This document shows, one piece after another, positions 40,841 to 48,736 of a stretch of 54,648 nt of DNA. The stretch covers positions 1-54,648 of the IMG/VR virus record IMGVR_UViG_3300025433_000326; one strand, 5' to 3'. Position 1 is the stretch's first letter, and every line of letters starts with the position of its first letter. The notes beneath the pieces are model-generated. The model had not been told where the DNA came from. It did no database searches and worked only from the letters and a program-made list of their open reading frames with translations. Position numbers and translations under genes: made by a program. Source of the DNA: a virus.

Positions 40841-42751
40841 TTGGCCATCGGATTCCTTCAGGATCAGGCGCCTGATTCCAACCGGATGGATGGGCCGCTG
40901 TTGAACGTGCTCACCGGCATGGGCACGTCCAACGACCGCAGCCAGGCCACTGGCATCCAGGGCGGCCGTGCTCTGGGCGAGGCAGAGATCAATGCGCTCT
41001 ATGAGCAATCCTGGCTGCTCCGCCGGGTGGTTGAGAAGATTCCCATGCAGGGCACCCGCAGCGGCTGGGACCTAGGCCTGGGCGATGAAACCACCACCAC
41101 CGAGCGCAGCAAGCTCGATGATCTGGTTAGTTGGACAGAAGAGCTGAAGCTGCCGCAGGCCGTGACCACTGCCGCCACCTACGCCCGCCTGTATGGCGGT
41201 GGTGCGCTGGTGGTGTTGGCGGATGATCGCACCCCCATCGACAAGCCGCTCAACCTCAAGCGGCTGCGCAGCATCAAGGGGTTCTACCCCATCGATCGCT
41301 GGAGGTTGTACCCGTCTGCAGGTTGGACGGGCATCGGTTCGCCTGAAAGCTATTGGTTTGAAACACAGCAGGATCGCGACCTGACGAAGGCTTCAGGCGA
41401 TCCAGGCCTGGCTGATGCGTTGCAGGTCGATATTCATGCCAGCCGCATCATCCGCTTTGAGGGCCTGCCCTGCAGCTGGCGCACCATGCAGTCGCGCCAA
41501 TGGTGGGGGCTGTCGGTGGTCGATCTGTGCTGGGACGTGTTCAAAAGGTTCGAGACAGGCCAGCAGAGCGCCGCGGACATCTTGCATGATTTTGATCTGG
41601 TGGTTCACACCCTCCCGAACCTGCAGCGGATTCTGGACGCGGGCGGCGAGCAGAAGCTGCGCGAACGGCTGCGAGTCAACAGCATGGCCAGGTCTGTCTA
41701 TGGGGCCTACGTCCTGGGCGAGGGCGAAACCCTGGCCAACCTCAGCCGATCAGCCGCAGGCATCGCCGACATCCTCGAAGGCCTGAAGGGCGAGATCACC
41801 GGTGCCTCAGGACTGCCCCACACCATTCTGTGGGGTGAAAGCCCCAGCGGCATGGGAGCAGATGGCCGCAGCGAGCAGGCCGCGTTTGGCAATGACGTGG
41901 CTGATTGGCAGGACCGCGATCTCCGGCCGCCCCTCCGCCGAGCGTTTGAGCTGGCCATGGCCTGCTCCGATGGGCCGTGGAAGGGGAAGGATCCACCGGA
42001 GAGCTGGGCGGTGGAGTTCCGCCCCAACTACACGCCAACAGAAGATGAGCAGGCTGATTTGCGCGGCAAGGTGGCCAACGCTGATGTTCAATACATCCAG
42101 GCCGGTGTGCTGTCGACCAACGAGGTGGCGCTGGCCCGCTTCGGCAAGCCGCGTTTCAGCCTCACGACGACGTTGATCGATCGCGAGGAAGATGGCAGCC
42201 TTAAGCAGCCAGAGCCTCCGGCCGGCGCTGCTGGCGATGAATCCGAGATTGAGTTCGGCGAAAGCCTGGCCGAGCAGGAGGCCGATCCAGGCGGTGCCCC
42301 CCCTGATCCAGAGGAAGAGCCCCCCTCGAGCCGGGGTGATCAGGCTGACGCCTGCTGTGACGATTGCGAGGCCCGATCCCAGGAGCTCGCCCTTTCAATC
42401 ACGGCGAACCGCCGCCGCCGCAAGCAGCGGAAGGACGCCCCGGCCATCCCCCGCGCTGACGCGGCCGGCGACGTGATCGAGCGCTGCGGGGTGAACATCC
42501 GAATTGATAGCCAGGGCCTCGGACGCATCCTTGCCCCCTATGGGCAGGAGCTGCCCCATCCGGTAGCGGTGGGCCCAGACATCAGCGGCGCCTGGGAGGT
42601 GTTTGAGCCATCGACTGGCGCCTACCTCCTGGCGATCGGCCACCAGCACGTCCGCGGCATCCGCGATTCAATCGGGCCAGGCCCCACGATCCGGCAGATC
42701 GATGGCACTGATCTGGTGGCCCTGGGGGCCCGCTGTGACGCCTATTCCTGA
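40841..42751 (+). CDS. Portal protein (DUF1073 type) with C-terminal extension
   Basis: A 636-residue protein from a TTG with AGAAGG nine bases upstream. Residues 40-430 match anti-parallel portal folds of the DUF1073 group (INALYEQSWLLRRVVEKIPMQ..., ATYARLYGGGALVVL, VHASRIIRFEGLP, LPHTILWGESPSGMGADG). An acidic linker, a Cys cluster (ACCDDCE), and a beta-rich domain (about 540-636) follow, longer than a plain portal. It forms the DNA entry ring of the head. Confidence 0.85.
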   Translation: MAIGFLQDQAPDSNRMDGPLLNVLTGMGTSNDRSQATGIQGGRALGEAEINALYEQSWLLRRVVEKIPMQGTRSGWDLGLGDETTTTERSKLDDLVSWTEELKLPQAVTTAATYARLYGGGALVVLADDRTPIDKPLNLKRLRSIKGFYPIDRWRLYPSAGWTGIGSPESYWFETQQDRDLTKASGDPGLADALQVDIHASRIIRFEGLPCSWRTMQSRQWWGLSVVDLCWDVFKRFETGQQSAADILHDFDLVVHTLPNLQRILDAGGEQKLRERLRVNSMARSVYGAYVLGEGETLANLSRSAAGIADILEGLKGEITGASGLPHTILWGESPSGMGADGRSEQAAFGNDVADWQDRDLRPPLRRAFELAMACSDGPWKGKDPPESWAVEFRPNYTPTEDEQADLRGKVANADVQYIQAGVLSTNEVALARFGKPRFSLTTTLIDREEDGSLKQPEPPAGAAGDESEIEFGESLAEQEADPGGAPPDPEEEPPSSRGDQADACCDDCEARSQELALSITANRRRRKQRKDAPAIPRADAAGDVIERCGVNIRIDSQGLGRILAPYGQELPHPVAVGPDISGAWEVFEPSTGAYLLAIGHQHVRGIRDSIGPGPTIRQIDGTDLVALGARCDAYS

Positions 42752-44133
42752 TGGCTGATCGTTCCGTTGAACTGCTCGAGCATCTCGATCTGGAGATGCG
42801 TGGCCTGGAGGATCAGCAGCTCAAAAAGCTGCAGGGCATCTTCAACGAGGCCCTAAGCCGCACGATCCGCTCCCTGATCGACCGGCTGGAGAAGATCGAC
42901 GCCCAGCCGATCTACGATCCCAAGCGCACCCCAGGCGCCTTTCAAGGGTCAACGCCTGCAGGGCCCGAGATCATCACCCCGCTGCAAAAGAACCAGGCCA
43001 GCCTCTACCTCCAGGGCCAGCTGCTGCAGGATCTGCAGGTGATCATCGGTCGCTTCCCGCAGGACAAGGCCGCCGGCCGGGCCCTGGACACTGAACTGGT
43101 GGAGCTCTTCCGCCGCGCTCACGACCTGGGCAGCGAGTACGCCATTCAGCTCAGCCAGAACATGCTGGAGCCTGCGGCCAAGCTCTCGGCCACTCACCCG
43201 CTGATCACCCAGGCCGGCCAGGTGCCGCCGCCCGCAGCGCCTGCAGCACCAATCACCCCAGGCGGCGGCTACCAGGAAGGGCAGTCATTCACCCGGCTGG
43301 TCAACATCGGCGCAACGGTCGCCGCCGCCGAGCGTGATTTCAAGAGCCTGTCGGAGAACTACCGCCGGCAGCGCGATGCAGCCACCAGTGAACGGGTGGT
43401 CGCGGCGAAGGATTACTTCTATCGGTGGTGGCGTGACTGGGGCGATGCGGTGCAGGTGGAAACAGCCACCCAGCTGGCAACGGGCCTCGATAGCAGGGCG
43501 CTGGCCCGCACCCTCAAGGCAAGGCTGCCGAACATCAATGAGGCCTTCCGTAACCGGGCCGAGACAGTGGCCCGCACCGAAACCCACATCGCGGCCGGGG
43601 AGGCCAGAGAGCGCACGTTCCGCCGGGTTGGAGCTGGCTTTGTGCGCTACATCACCACGGCAGACGATCGGGTGTGCGAATGGTGCGCTCCACGGATGGG
43701 TTGTTTATACTGGGCAGGCAGTATTAAGACGCCGATTCATCCAAATTGTCGTTGTGCATTGTCACCTATTACCCTTGAATCGCTGGTGATTCAGAATAGC
43801 TTAGCGGCCAAGGCGTCAGAGCGCTGGGAGCAGGAGCAGCAGGCCCTGGCTGCCGTCACCCGCACCAAGTATGAGCAGGCCAACAGCAGGCCATGGCGGC
43901 CAACCGGTGGAGGTGACCAGCCAAGAGGCGCGGGCGATTTCCCGCTGATGGAGAAGACCAGCCTGCCGGCCACCCAGCGGCGCCGTGGGCCCGGTGCAGC
44001 GGTGGCGAATGCTGGCGCGCAGGCATGGCCTGCAGGCGATCCGGTGTGGGCTCCTGGGCGGGGCTGGCTGGATCAGGGGGCCCGGGTGGCCTATGAAGCG
44101 ATGGTCAGAGAGGTTGCTGAGATAGCGGAGTGA
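42751..44133 (+). CDS. Head morphogenesis protein, SPP1 gp7/MuF family
   Basis: A 460-residue protein overlapping the portal stop (TGATG). The MuF domain spans about 240-350: LKARLPNINEAFRNRAETVA, RTETHIAAGEARE and the metal-like DDRVCEWCAPRMGC ... HPNCRC. It usually binds the portal and is packaged in small numbers. The C-terminal 100 residues are basic and Pro-rich. A 50-residue gene on the other strand overlaps its last 29 bases. Confidence 0.85.
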   Translation: MADRSVELLEHLDLEMRGLEDQQLKKLQGIFNEALSRTIRSLIDRLEKIDAQPIYDPKRTPGAFQGSTPAGPEIITPLQKNQASLYLQGQLLQDLQVIIGRFPQDKAAGRALDTELVELFRRAHDLGSEYAIQLSQNMLEPAAKLSATHPLITQAGQVPPPAAPAAPITPGGGYQEGQSFTRLVNIGATVAAAERDFKSLSENYRRQRDAATSERVVAAKDYFYRWWRDWGDAVQVETATQLATGLDSRALARTLKARLPNINEAFRNRAETVARTETHIAAGEARERTFRRVGAGFVRYITTADDRVCEWCAPRMGCLYWAGSIKTPIHPNCRCALSPITLESLVIQNSLAAKASERWEQEQQALAAVTRTKYEQANSRPWRPTGGGDQPRGAGDFPLMEKTSLPATQRRRGPGAAVANAGAQAWPAGDPVWAPGRGWLDQGARVAYEAMVREVAEIAE

Positions 44134-44257
44134 CCACCTTGAGCGCAAGGGAATCATCTGGCAGGTGGATTTCGGCGAAACTTTTTTCAAGTTGTGCGTA
44201 ACCCTTAAATCTCGCAGTTGTTTCTTCATCCATAGCTGTAGAGGGTGGTAAGGGCAT
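44105..44257 (-). CDS. Small ORF behind a leader element
   Basis: Fifty residues (MPLPPSTAMDEETTARFKGY ... TPLSQQPL). It is directly preceded on its strand by CCACCGCTCCCCACAC-ATG, the leader motif found before other tiny genes in this block. Overlaps the MuF 3' end in a convergent layout. Function unknown. Confidence 0.45.
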   Translation of the reverse strand: MPLPPSTAMDEETTARFKGYAQLEKSFAEIHLPDDSLALKVVTPLSQQPL

Positions 44258-44494
44258 GTGTGGGGAGCGGTGGCTGTTGAGGTGGCGAACCTGTAAGCCC
44301 CCCTTACAGGTTCAAGCTTCCCCAATAAAGGAAGCGGTCATTTCCTTTATTGGGGAATCGCCTTCAGGGCTTGGCAAGCTCGCGCTCAAAAGCGGCAACG
44401 CATCGGCAATCTTCGGCGTGAGCCAGCAGCAGATCGCTTTGCTCACCGGAAAATTAGGAGCGCAGCGAGTAATTTTTCCGAGTGCAGCAACTTG
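44258..44494. other. Intergenic hairpin cluster
   Basis: Three strong inverted repeats: GAACCTGTAAG-CCCCC-CTTACAGGTTC (44287-44313), a perfect 16-bp pair 44318-44333/44342-44357 with an 8-base loop, and CGGAAAATTA/TAATTTTTCCG (44447-44480). The leader motif lies at 44260-44274. The first two may end transcripts from both sides or structure the leader RNA. A short plus-strand open frame here is unconvincing. Confidence 0.6.
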
Positions 44495-45661
44495 TTAAGT
44501 GCTTTTGGGTTTGAGAACACGAAAAATGGATTGCCCGACTTTTTTCCCAAGCTCAGCAGGGACTGCATTTCCAAGTTGGCGCATTACTTCACCCCAAGAG
44601 CCTTCAAAGTCAAAGTCATCAGGAAATGTTTGAATTCTAGCGCTTTCACGAACAGTAAAGTAACGAACACTTCCATCTTCAAAACGAATCATATTCTCGC
44701 CTCCCGGAATACCATGCCCTCCAGCCTTCAACGCCTTGGAAGGCTCGTCAATATAACTGCCTGTATGGCCGGGATAGATTTTGGCACCACCTTTAAAAAC
44801 ATGATGGTTAAATTCATTAGCTTTTTTAGATTCAGGGTTAGGGAGATCTGAAATGGCATCGCGAACTGTGACCCATGGCTCCAACTCCGGTTCAAACATT
44901 CCATATTTTTGCTTTAACCTTTCTACTCTATTCTCTGTTTTTTCGTCCATTTTTGAGCATTGAACTTTATGCTTTTTCCAGTATTCTTTTGTAACCCATT
45001 TACTCCAGAGCAAAGCGTCCTCGGAGTGTGTTGACTGAGGAAACGACCAGTTTGCATCAACGTCTGACCTGAAACCAACGATAAATACCCGCTCTCTTTT
45101 TTGAGGGACGCCATAGTCTGCTGCATTTACAAGACGATACAATACGTTATATTCGAGATCTGCATACTTATTCTTAGTATGGTGTTTCTCTAATCGCTCT
45201 CGATGCTTTTCCCATTCTTCATTCCTTTTCTTTTCTATCGAGGGATATTGCAATTGTAATACTATATATTCAAAATATTCGAAAAAGCTTTTTCTCAACA
45301 AGCCTTTTACATTTTCAAATACGAATGCTCTTGGTTTTTTCTCTCTAATAGCCCTAACGGCTTCTGGAAACATATCTCTGGCGTCATCGTGGCCATTCGC
45401 TTTGCCGCCAAGGGAGAAAGGCTGGCAAGGTGGCCCACCTGATATTAATTCTATTGTTTCTGGTACGCTTAAATAATCGAACTTGGTTACATCACCTTCA
45501 TATACTCCAGCCCCCCGAGTAAGCAATTTATTTGCTCTTAGAGTTCGGCAAGCATCTTTGTTAAATTCAACTACTGCCTTTGGAGTAAAGCCGGCGCTGT
45601 GAAGCCCTAACGCTAACCCACCTGCACCTGCGAACAATTCAATTGAAGACATTTTAGCCAT
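44495..45661 (-). CDS. 5-methylcytosine DNA methyltransferase
   Basis: A 388-residue enzyme with all main motifs: FAGAGGLALGL (I, 10-20), GGPPCQPFS (IV, catalytic C79), FENVKG (VI), PQKRERVFIVG (VIII) and QLGNAVPAELG (X). The gene is much more AT-rich than its neighbours, with AT-rich flanks, so it was probably acquired recently. No endonuclease is next to it. It sits 44 bases downstream of a leader element that elsewhere precedes tiny genes, as if inserted there. Role: protection against restriction, or an orphan methylase. Confidence 0.9.
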   Translation of the reverse strand: MAKMSSIELFAGAGGLALGLHSAGFTPKAVVEFNKDACRTLRANKLLTRGAGVYEGDVTKFDYLSVPETIELISGGPPCQPFSLGGKANGHDDARDMFPEAVRAIREKKPRAFVFENVKGLLRKSFFEYFEYIVLQLQYPSIEKKRNEEWEKHRERLEKHHTKNKYADLEYNVLYRLVNAADYGVPQKRERVFIVGFRSDVDANWSFPQSTHSEDALLWSKWVTKEYWKKHKVQCSKMDEKTENRVERLKQKYGMFEPELEPWVTVRDAISDLPNPESKKANEFNHHVFKGGAKIYPGHTGSYIDEPSKALKAGGHGIPGGENMIRFEDGSVRYFTVRESARIQTFPDDFDFEGSWGEVMRQLGNAVPAELGKKVGQSIFRVLKPKST

Positions 45662-45749
45662 TATCTAATTAACCTTCTTAACATTGTAACTAGCGATTTC
45701 TGGAGAGCGGTGGGACGTGGCCGGGCAAGCCCCGACGGGCTGTTGGTGG
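45662..45749 (-). promoter_or_regulatory. Leader element and promoter before the cytosine methylase
   Basis: On the minus strand: ACCAACAGCCC, hairpin GTCGGG-GCTTG-CCCGGC (45736-45720), CCACCGCTCTCCAG (near 45713-45700), then a -10-like TACAAT (45688-45683). It is a diverged copy of the element at 45912-45964. Confidence 0.5.
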
Positions 45750-45911
45750 TCAGTCGGTCCAACGGGCCCATTCATCGGGATCGGGGAAAGCCTCATCGTT
45801 TTCGCCAAACATGAGCACCCTGTTGTATGCAGCGATCTCGGCGGTGGTCAGGCCTTCATAGGGCTGTTTGCCCGCGGCGTAGTTGGCGTTCACTTTGTCT
45901 TTGGCGGTCAT
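45750..45911 (-). CDS. Small acidic ORF behind a leader element
   Basis: Fifty-three residues (MTAKDKVNANYAAGKQPYEG ... DEWARWTD). The ATG follows GCTCCCCAGCTG, the leader motif, by two bases. The acidic, Trp-ending C-terminus resembles small phage host-takeover proteins, but nothing specific is recognised. Confidence 0.5.
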   Translation of the reverse strand: MTAKDKVNANYAAGKQPYEGLTTAEIAAYNRVLMFGENDEAFPDPDEWARWTD

Positions 45912-45964
45912 CAGCTGGGGAGCGGTGGGGCAAGTGCCAGACAAGCTCTGGCGGGCTGTTGGTG
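45912..45964 (-). promoter_or_regulatory. Leader element with hairpin
   Basis: On the minus strand: ACCAACAGCCC, hairpin GCCAGA-GCTTG-TCTGGC (45952-45936), then CCCACCGCTCCCCAGC (45929-45914), then ATG at 45911. Compared with the copy at 45720-45736, the loop GCTTG is kept and two stem pairs change together (A-T to G-C). Confidence 0.6.
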
Positions 45965-46156
45965 TCAGGCAAAGCGGCCGGCCACGTTCCAATCAGGGTT
46001 TGGTTCGCCAGCCCTGCGGTAGTTTTCTTCAAACAGAGCATTCAGATTGCGAGCACCCAATCCTTGATGGCTTCGACAAATAAAGATTGCGCCTTCAATT
46101 GCGTGGTTGCTCATTGAATCAAGGTTGTAATCAAGGGCGATAAAAGCTGCGGGCAT
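45965..46156 (-). CDS. Small ORF behind a leader element
   Basis: Sixty-three residues (MPAAFIALDYNLDSMSNHAI ...). It begins three bases after CACCGCTCCCCAGC, and a likely promoter (TACAAT, 46206-46201) lies 45 bases upstream. Unrecognised; possibly a small beta-alpha regulator. Confidence 0.5.
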   Translation of the reverse strand: MPAAFIALDYNLDSMSNHAIEGAIFICRSHQGLGARNLNALFEENYRRAGEPNPDWNVAGRFA

Positions 46157-46206
46157 GGCTGGGGAGCGGTGGGGCGCGAAGGCCTCTCGCCTTCATTCAT
46201 ATTGTA
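46157..46206 (-). promoter_or_regulatory. Promoter plus leader element
   Basis: On the minus strand a TACAAT -10-like box (46206-46201) is followed by hairpin GAAGGC-GAGAG-GCCTTC, then CCCACCGCTCCCCAGC (46173-46158), then ATG 46156. The transcript would start almost at the hairpin. Confidence 0.5.
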
Positions 46207-46214
46207 GCACGTTG

Positions 46215-46463
46215 CTAACAGCAGGGATTATTCTCTTCCGCCCATTCCGCTGCCTCTTGCTCTGTCGCAAAAGGCCCAGCCCAGGTAACGATGCTGGCTT
46301 GCTCTCCCAACGGGCCGAGCGGGTGCCTGCGGAAAAAGCTGGCGCCTTGCTTCTGGATTGCTACCGCGTCAAGACCGTCCGCCAGGTCACCCCAGAAAAG
46401 GATGGCCGCTATCCAGCCATCAGGAGCAAGGCCTACATCTTCCGCCCAGCTGGCTTTGGTCAT
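46215..46463 (-). CDS. Small hypothetical protein
   Basis: Eighty-two residues, ATGA-coupled to the gene upstream. GPFATEQEAAEWAEENNP resembles the helix of small phage proteins that process a tagged residue set; WGDLADGLDAVAIQKQGA lies before it. Unrecognised. Confidence 0.45.
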   Translation of the reverse strand: MTKASWAEDVGLAPDGWIAAILFWGDLADGLDAVAIQKQGASFFRRHPLGPLGEQASIVTWAGPFATEQEAAEWAEENNPCC

Positions 46464-46843
46464 CGCTGGAGGCCTTCGGCGGTGGACACCTGCCGGTCGA
46501 GCAGCTCCGCCAGAACAAGGTCGCCATCTTGTCTTGGTACGTTCTCCCAGCGGTGGCCTTCCATCCGCCAGAACACGATCAAGGGCATCGCGTCGCGCAT
46601 CGCCAGGATGTCTTCCAGCTTCATGTCCATCGACCAGTCAGTGACTGGTATCAGCAGCCGCCAGCCCGCCACTCCCCCGACAACGTGCTTCGCCAGGGAG
46701 GGCGAGCTGCAGGCCAGTTGGATTGGCCACCCGTAGACATCAACTCGATCGGGGAAAGTGCTGCAGCGAACGCCGATGATCACGCCGGGCTTTCCCCAAG
46801 CAACGGACGCGATCAGGGGCCTCTGAGATTTCAATGGCATCAC
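46460..46843 (-). CDS. Hypothetical protein
   Basis: A 127-residue protein from GTG 46843 or ATG 46840. Its C-terminal half (PLIVFWRMEGHRWENVPRQDGDLVLAELLDR) is a likely small alpha/beta fold. ATGA overlap with the next gene shows an operon of at least two genes. Confidence 0.45.
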   Translation of the reverse strand: MMPLKSQRPLIASVAWGKPGVIIGVRCSTFPDRVDVYGWPIQLACSSPSLAKHVVGGVAGWRLLIPVTDWSMDMKLEDILAMRDAMPLIVFWRMEGHRWENVPRQDGDLVLAELLDRQVSTAEGLQR

Positions 46844-46870
46844 ACGGTTACCGACAATTTGGAGCGGCGC

Positions 46871-47236
46871 TCACGCCAACGCACTTCTGACCTGTCGCCG
46901 GCTGATGCCCAGGTGCCTTGAAATGCGGCGCTGGCTCCAGCCATCACTGAACAGCAGGGCTACGATCGAAACGGCCGAGTTTTGAACTGTCAAGCCTGGC
47001 TTGACAGTTGGAACCTCTGGCCCAACTACCGAGGATTCCTCGGCAGTTGAAATCTTGAGCCCAGTTGCCCCTGTGAGCGTGTGCGGGTGTGCCCAGGCAG
47101 CCAGCCAGTCGTTCAGCCTGTGGACGGCCTCGCCCAGGCTGTAGCCGGCGACGTAGGCCACCACAGCAACGGCGGCGATAGCGCGGATGGTCGCTTCAAT
47201 GCTTTGGCCCCAATCGGCCTTGATCATGTCTTTCAT
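46871..47236 (-). CDS. Membrane-anchored HTH protein
   Basis: A 121-residue protein. One transmembrane helix near 18-37 (AIAAVAVVAYVAGYSLG), a linker, and a C-terminal HTH (VALLFSDGWSQRRISRHLGI, then SRRQVRSAL). A membrane-tethered DNA-binding protein is unusual for a phage. It follows the leader element (ATG seven bases after ACCGCTCCCC). It might tether DNA to the membrane or sense envelope state. Confidence 0.5.
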   Translation of the reverse strand: MKDMIKADWGQSIEATIRAIAAVAVVAYVAGYSLGEAVHRLNDWLAAWAHPHTLTGATGLKISTAEESSVVGPEVPTVKPGLTVQNSAVSIVALLFSDGWSQRRISRHLGISRRQVRSALA

Positions 47237-47255
47237 TTCGCTGGGGAGCGGTGGG
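47237..47255 (-). promoter_or_regulatory. Leader element
   Basis: CCCACCGCTCCCCAGC (47255-47240) followed by GAA-ATG. The 70 bases upstream are GC-rich with weaker hairpin potential. Confidence 0.5.
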
Positions 47256-47328
47256 ATTTGCCGGCGGCGCCTGTAGCGCGCTCAGCGGCCACACCATAGC
47301 CCAGAAAATGCGATCCGCCAGCTGCTGC

Positions 47329-47481
47329 TCACGTCATTTCCCGGCGGATCAGCGGCCGCGTTGTCGTTGGCCGCGTTTGGCCCTGGCGGGCCCCCTCGCG
47401 GCGGATCGCGTCCTGCTCTGCTGCGCTCAAACGCACATAGGCCGGCCGGCGCAAGGCAAAGCCGTCTTCTGCCAGAGTCAA
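47329..47481 (-). CDS. Small RHH-like protein
   Basis: Fifty residues from a TTG overlapping the previous stop (TTGA). FALRRPAYVRLSAAEQDAIRREG has the pattern of a ribbon-helix-helix DNA-binding protein (short strand, then two helices). Low certainty because of size. Confidence 0.4.
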   Translation of the reverse strand: MTLAEDGFALRRPAYVRLSAAEQDAIRREGARQGQTRPTTTRPLIRREMT

Positions 47482-47795
47482 AGCGCCTGCCCTTTCGAGG
47501 CCTGGTAGGCGCGCACCAGCTCCCGGCCGCACAACTCGGCGGTGGCGTTGGCGGCAAGCCGGCCGAAGTCTGGGTCACGGGTGGACGAGCCCCAGAGGCT
47601 GCGCACCCCGTCAACGCCCAGCACCATGGCCCGGGAGAAGGGGACGCCGGCTCGCAGCGCTTGGCAGGTCACAATGGCCGTGTGCCAGGCAGCCGTGACG
47701 GGATCAGCCTTGCTCACCGGCATCAGGCCAATGGCGGCACCAAGGCCCAAGGCGGTGAGGTTGATCAGGATCAGGGTCGAGGTGGATGGTTTCAT
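47478..47795 (-). CDS. Small exported or membrane protein
   Basis: A 105-residue protein with an N-terminal hydrophobic segment (TLILINLTALGLGAAIGLM) that could be a signal anchor, then a helical part with two Cys. It starts three bases after a shorter leader motif (CCCTCCCCAGC). Unrecognised. Confidence 0.45.
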   Translation of the reverse strand: MKPSTSTLILINLTALGLGAAIGLMPVSKADPVTAAWHTAIVTCQALRAGVPFSRAMVLGVDGVRSLWGSSTRDPDFGRLAANATAELCGRELVRAYQASKGQAL

Positions 47796-47877
47796 TTCGC
47801 TGGGGAGGGACACGGCCGAAATTGTAGCCGCTTCCATAGCTCACGTGTATCATTCGTTGGCACTTGCCTGATTCGCA
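47796..47877. promoter_or_regulatory. Divergent promoter region
   Basis: On the minus strand TACAAT (47826-47821) lies 26 bases upstream of the ATG at 47795, followed by TCCCTCCCCAGC, a partial leader motif. For the plus-strand gene TATCAT (near 47848) is a weak -10 candidate. Confidence 0.35.
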
Positions 47878-48141
47878 ATGAAACCCTCCAGCCCCGTCCT
47901 GCCTGATCTGTCGCGCCCCCAGCGGCGCATGGCCGAACCTCGCACCGCCTTCCCGCGCACCCGCCGCCGCACCCGCAGCCAGCAGCGGCCGGCCGCTTCC
48001 CCGGCCTTGCGCCAGAACTGGATTGGGATGGCGATCGTTGCCGGTTCAGCTGCTCTCACTATTGGTGGCCTGGTGGTGTTCAGCGGCATTCGCGACAGCC
48101 AGGCTTTGCGGTCGCCCGTACCCGCAGCGCTGCAGCCATAA
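47878..48141 (+). CDS. Small basic membrane protein
   Basis: Eighty-seven residues: a very Arg-rich N-terminus (RTRRRTRSQQR) and one transmembrane helix (WIGMAIVAGSAALTIGGLVVF). Topology would be basic side in the cytoplasm. Unknown function. Confidence 0.45.
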   Translation: MKPSSPVLPDLSRPQRRMAEPRTAFPRTRRRTRSQQRPAASPALRQNWIGMAIVAGSAALTIGGLVVFSGIRDSQALRSPVPAALQP

Positions 48142-48184
48142 AGGCGGGGAGGCTTAGCCTCGGAGCAGCACGTCACTTCCAGCC

Positions 48185-48454
48185 ATGACTATCGCTGATC
48201 GGCTCCACGCGGCCACCGGACTGAAGCGCTTCCTCGCCACCGTTGGCCCAATCGAAGCCGTTCAAGCAATGGAGGATGCGATCAAGCTGCTCCGGGAAAA
48301 GCCCAAGCTCTCGGCAGCTGAAATAGTGGAAGAGCTGGAGGCGATTGCCCTGGCGCCGCCGGCCGCCCCGAAGCCGCCCGCGCCGATCGCCCCCAAGCCC
48401 CCATCCAAGGCTGTGCAACCACTGAAAGAGAAGGCGCCGGATCCTCAGCCCTAG
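48185..48454 (+). CDS. Small Pro-rich protein ending at an in-frame amber
   Basis: Eighty-nine residues: an N-terminal helical domain (MTIADRLHAATGLKRFLATV ... EIVEELEAI) then a Pro/Lys linker. The same frame continues after TAG (48452-48454) with sequence that looks coding, so the native protein may be longer. Confidence 0.5.
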   Translation: MTIADRLHAATGLKRFLATVGPIEAVQAMEDAIKLLREKPKLSAAEIVEELEAIALAPPAAPKPPAPIAPKPPSKAVQPLKEKAPDPQP

Positions 48455-48736
48455 ACTGAAGGCGGCTACGGCACCTACGACGAAGAAGGCCTGGAGATCA
48501 CCCCGCCGACCCGACTCAGCGGGTACTACGTGAACGTGCATGGCCGCCTTCCACCTGAGGCTGAGGCATTCCGCGTCCGCTATGGCATCGCTGGTTACTT
48601 GCTGGCTGGAGGCGTGAGCGAAGCCCTAGCGACCTATGAAAGTTCCAAGGAACAACCGAAACAGAATCACCCATCGGTTCCAAGGATGCTTAAAGCTGTG
48701 CTTGTATTTGGAAGCCGTGTAATAGCCTCTGTCTGA
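48455..48736 (+). pseudogene. In-frame continuation after the amber codon
   Basis: After TAG the frame reads TEGGYGTYDEEGLEITPPTR, then YYVNVHGRLPPEAEAFRVRY and a helix, with no start before a GTG at 48530. It looks like the C-terminal domain of the gene at 48185, cut off by a stop or reached by readthrough. The last 40 or so codons overlap the minus-strand gene at 48626 and may not be coding. Confidence 0.4.

Noticed and set aside
44256-44498. Plus-strand 80-residue ORF in the hairpin region
   Set aside because: It runs through the leader motif and three inverted repeats, has no ribosome site and overlaps the minus-strand small gene signals.
44440-44510. Integron attC-like site
   Set aside because: A stem exists, but the paired RYYYAAC/GTTRRRY ends are not found and there is no integrase.
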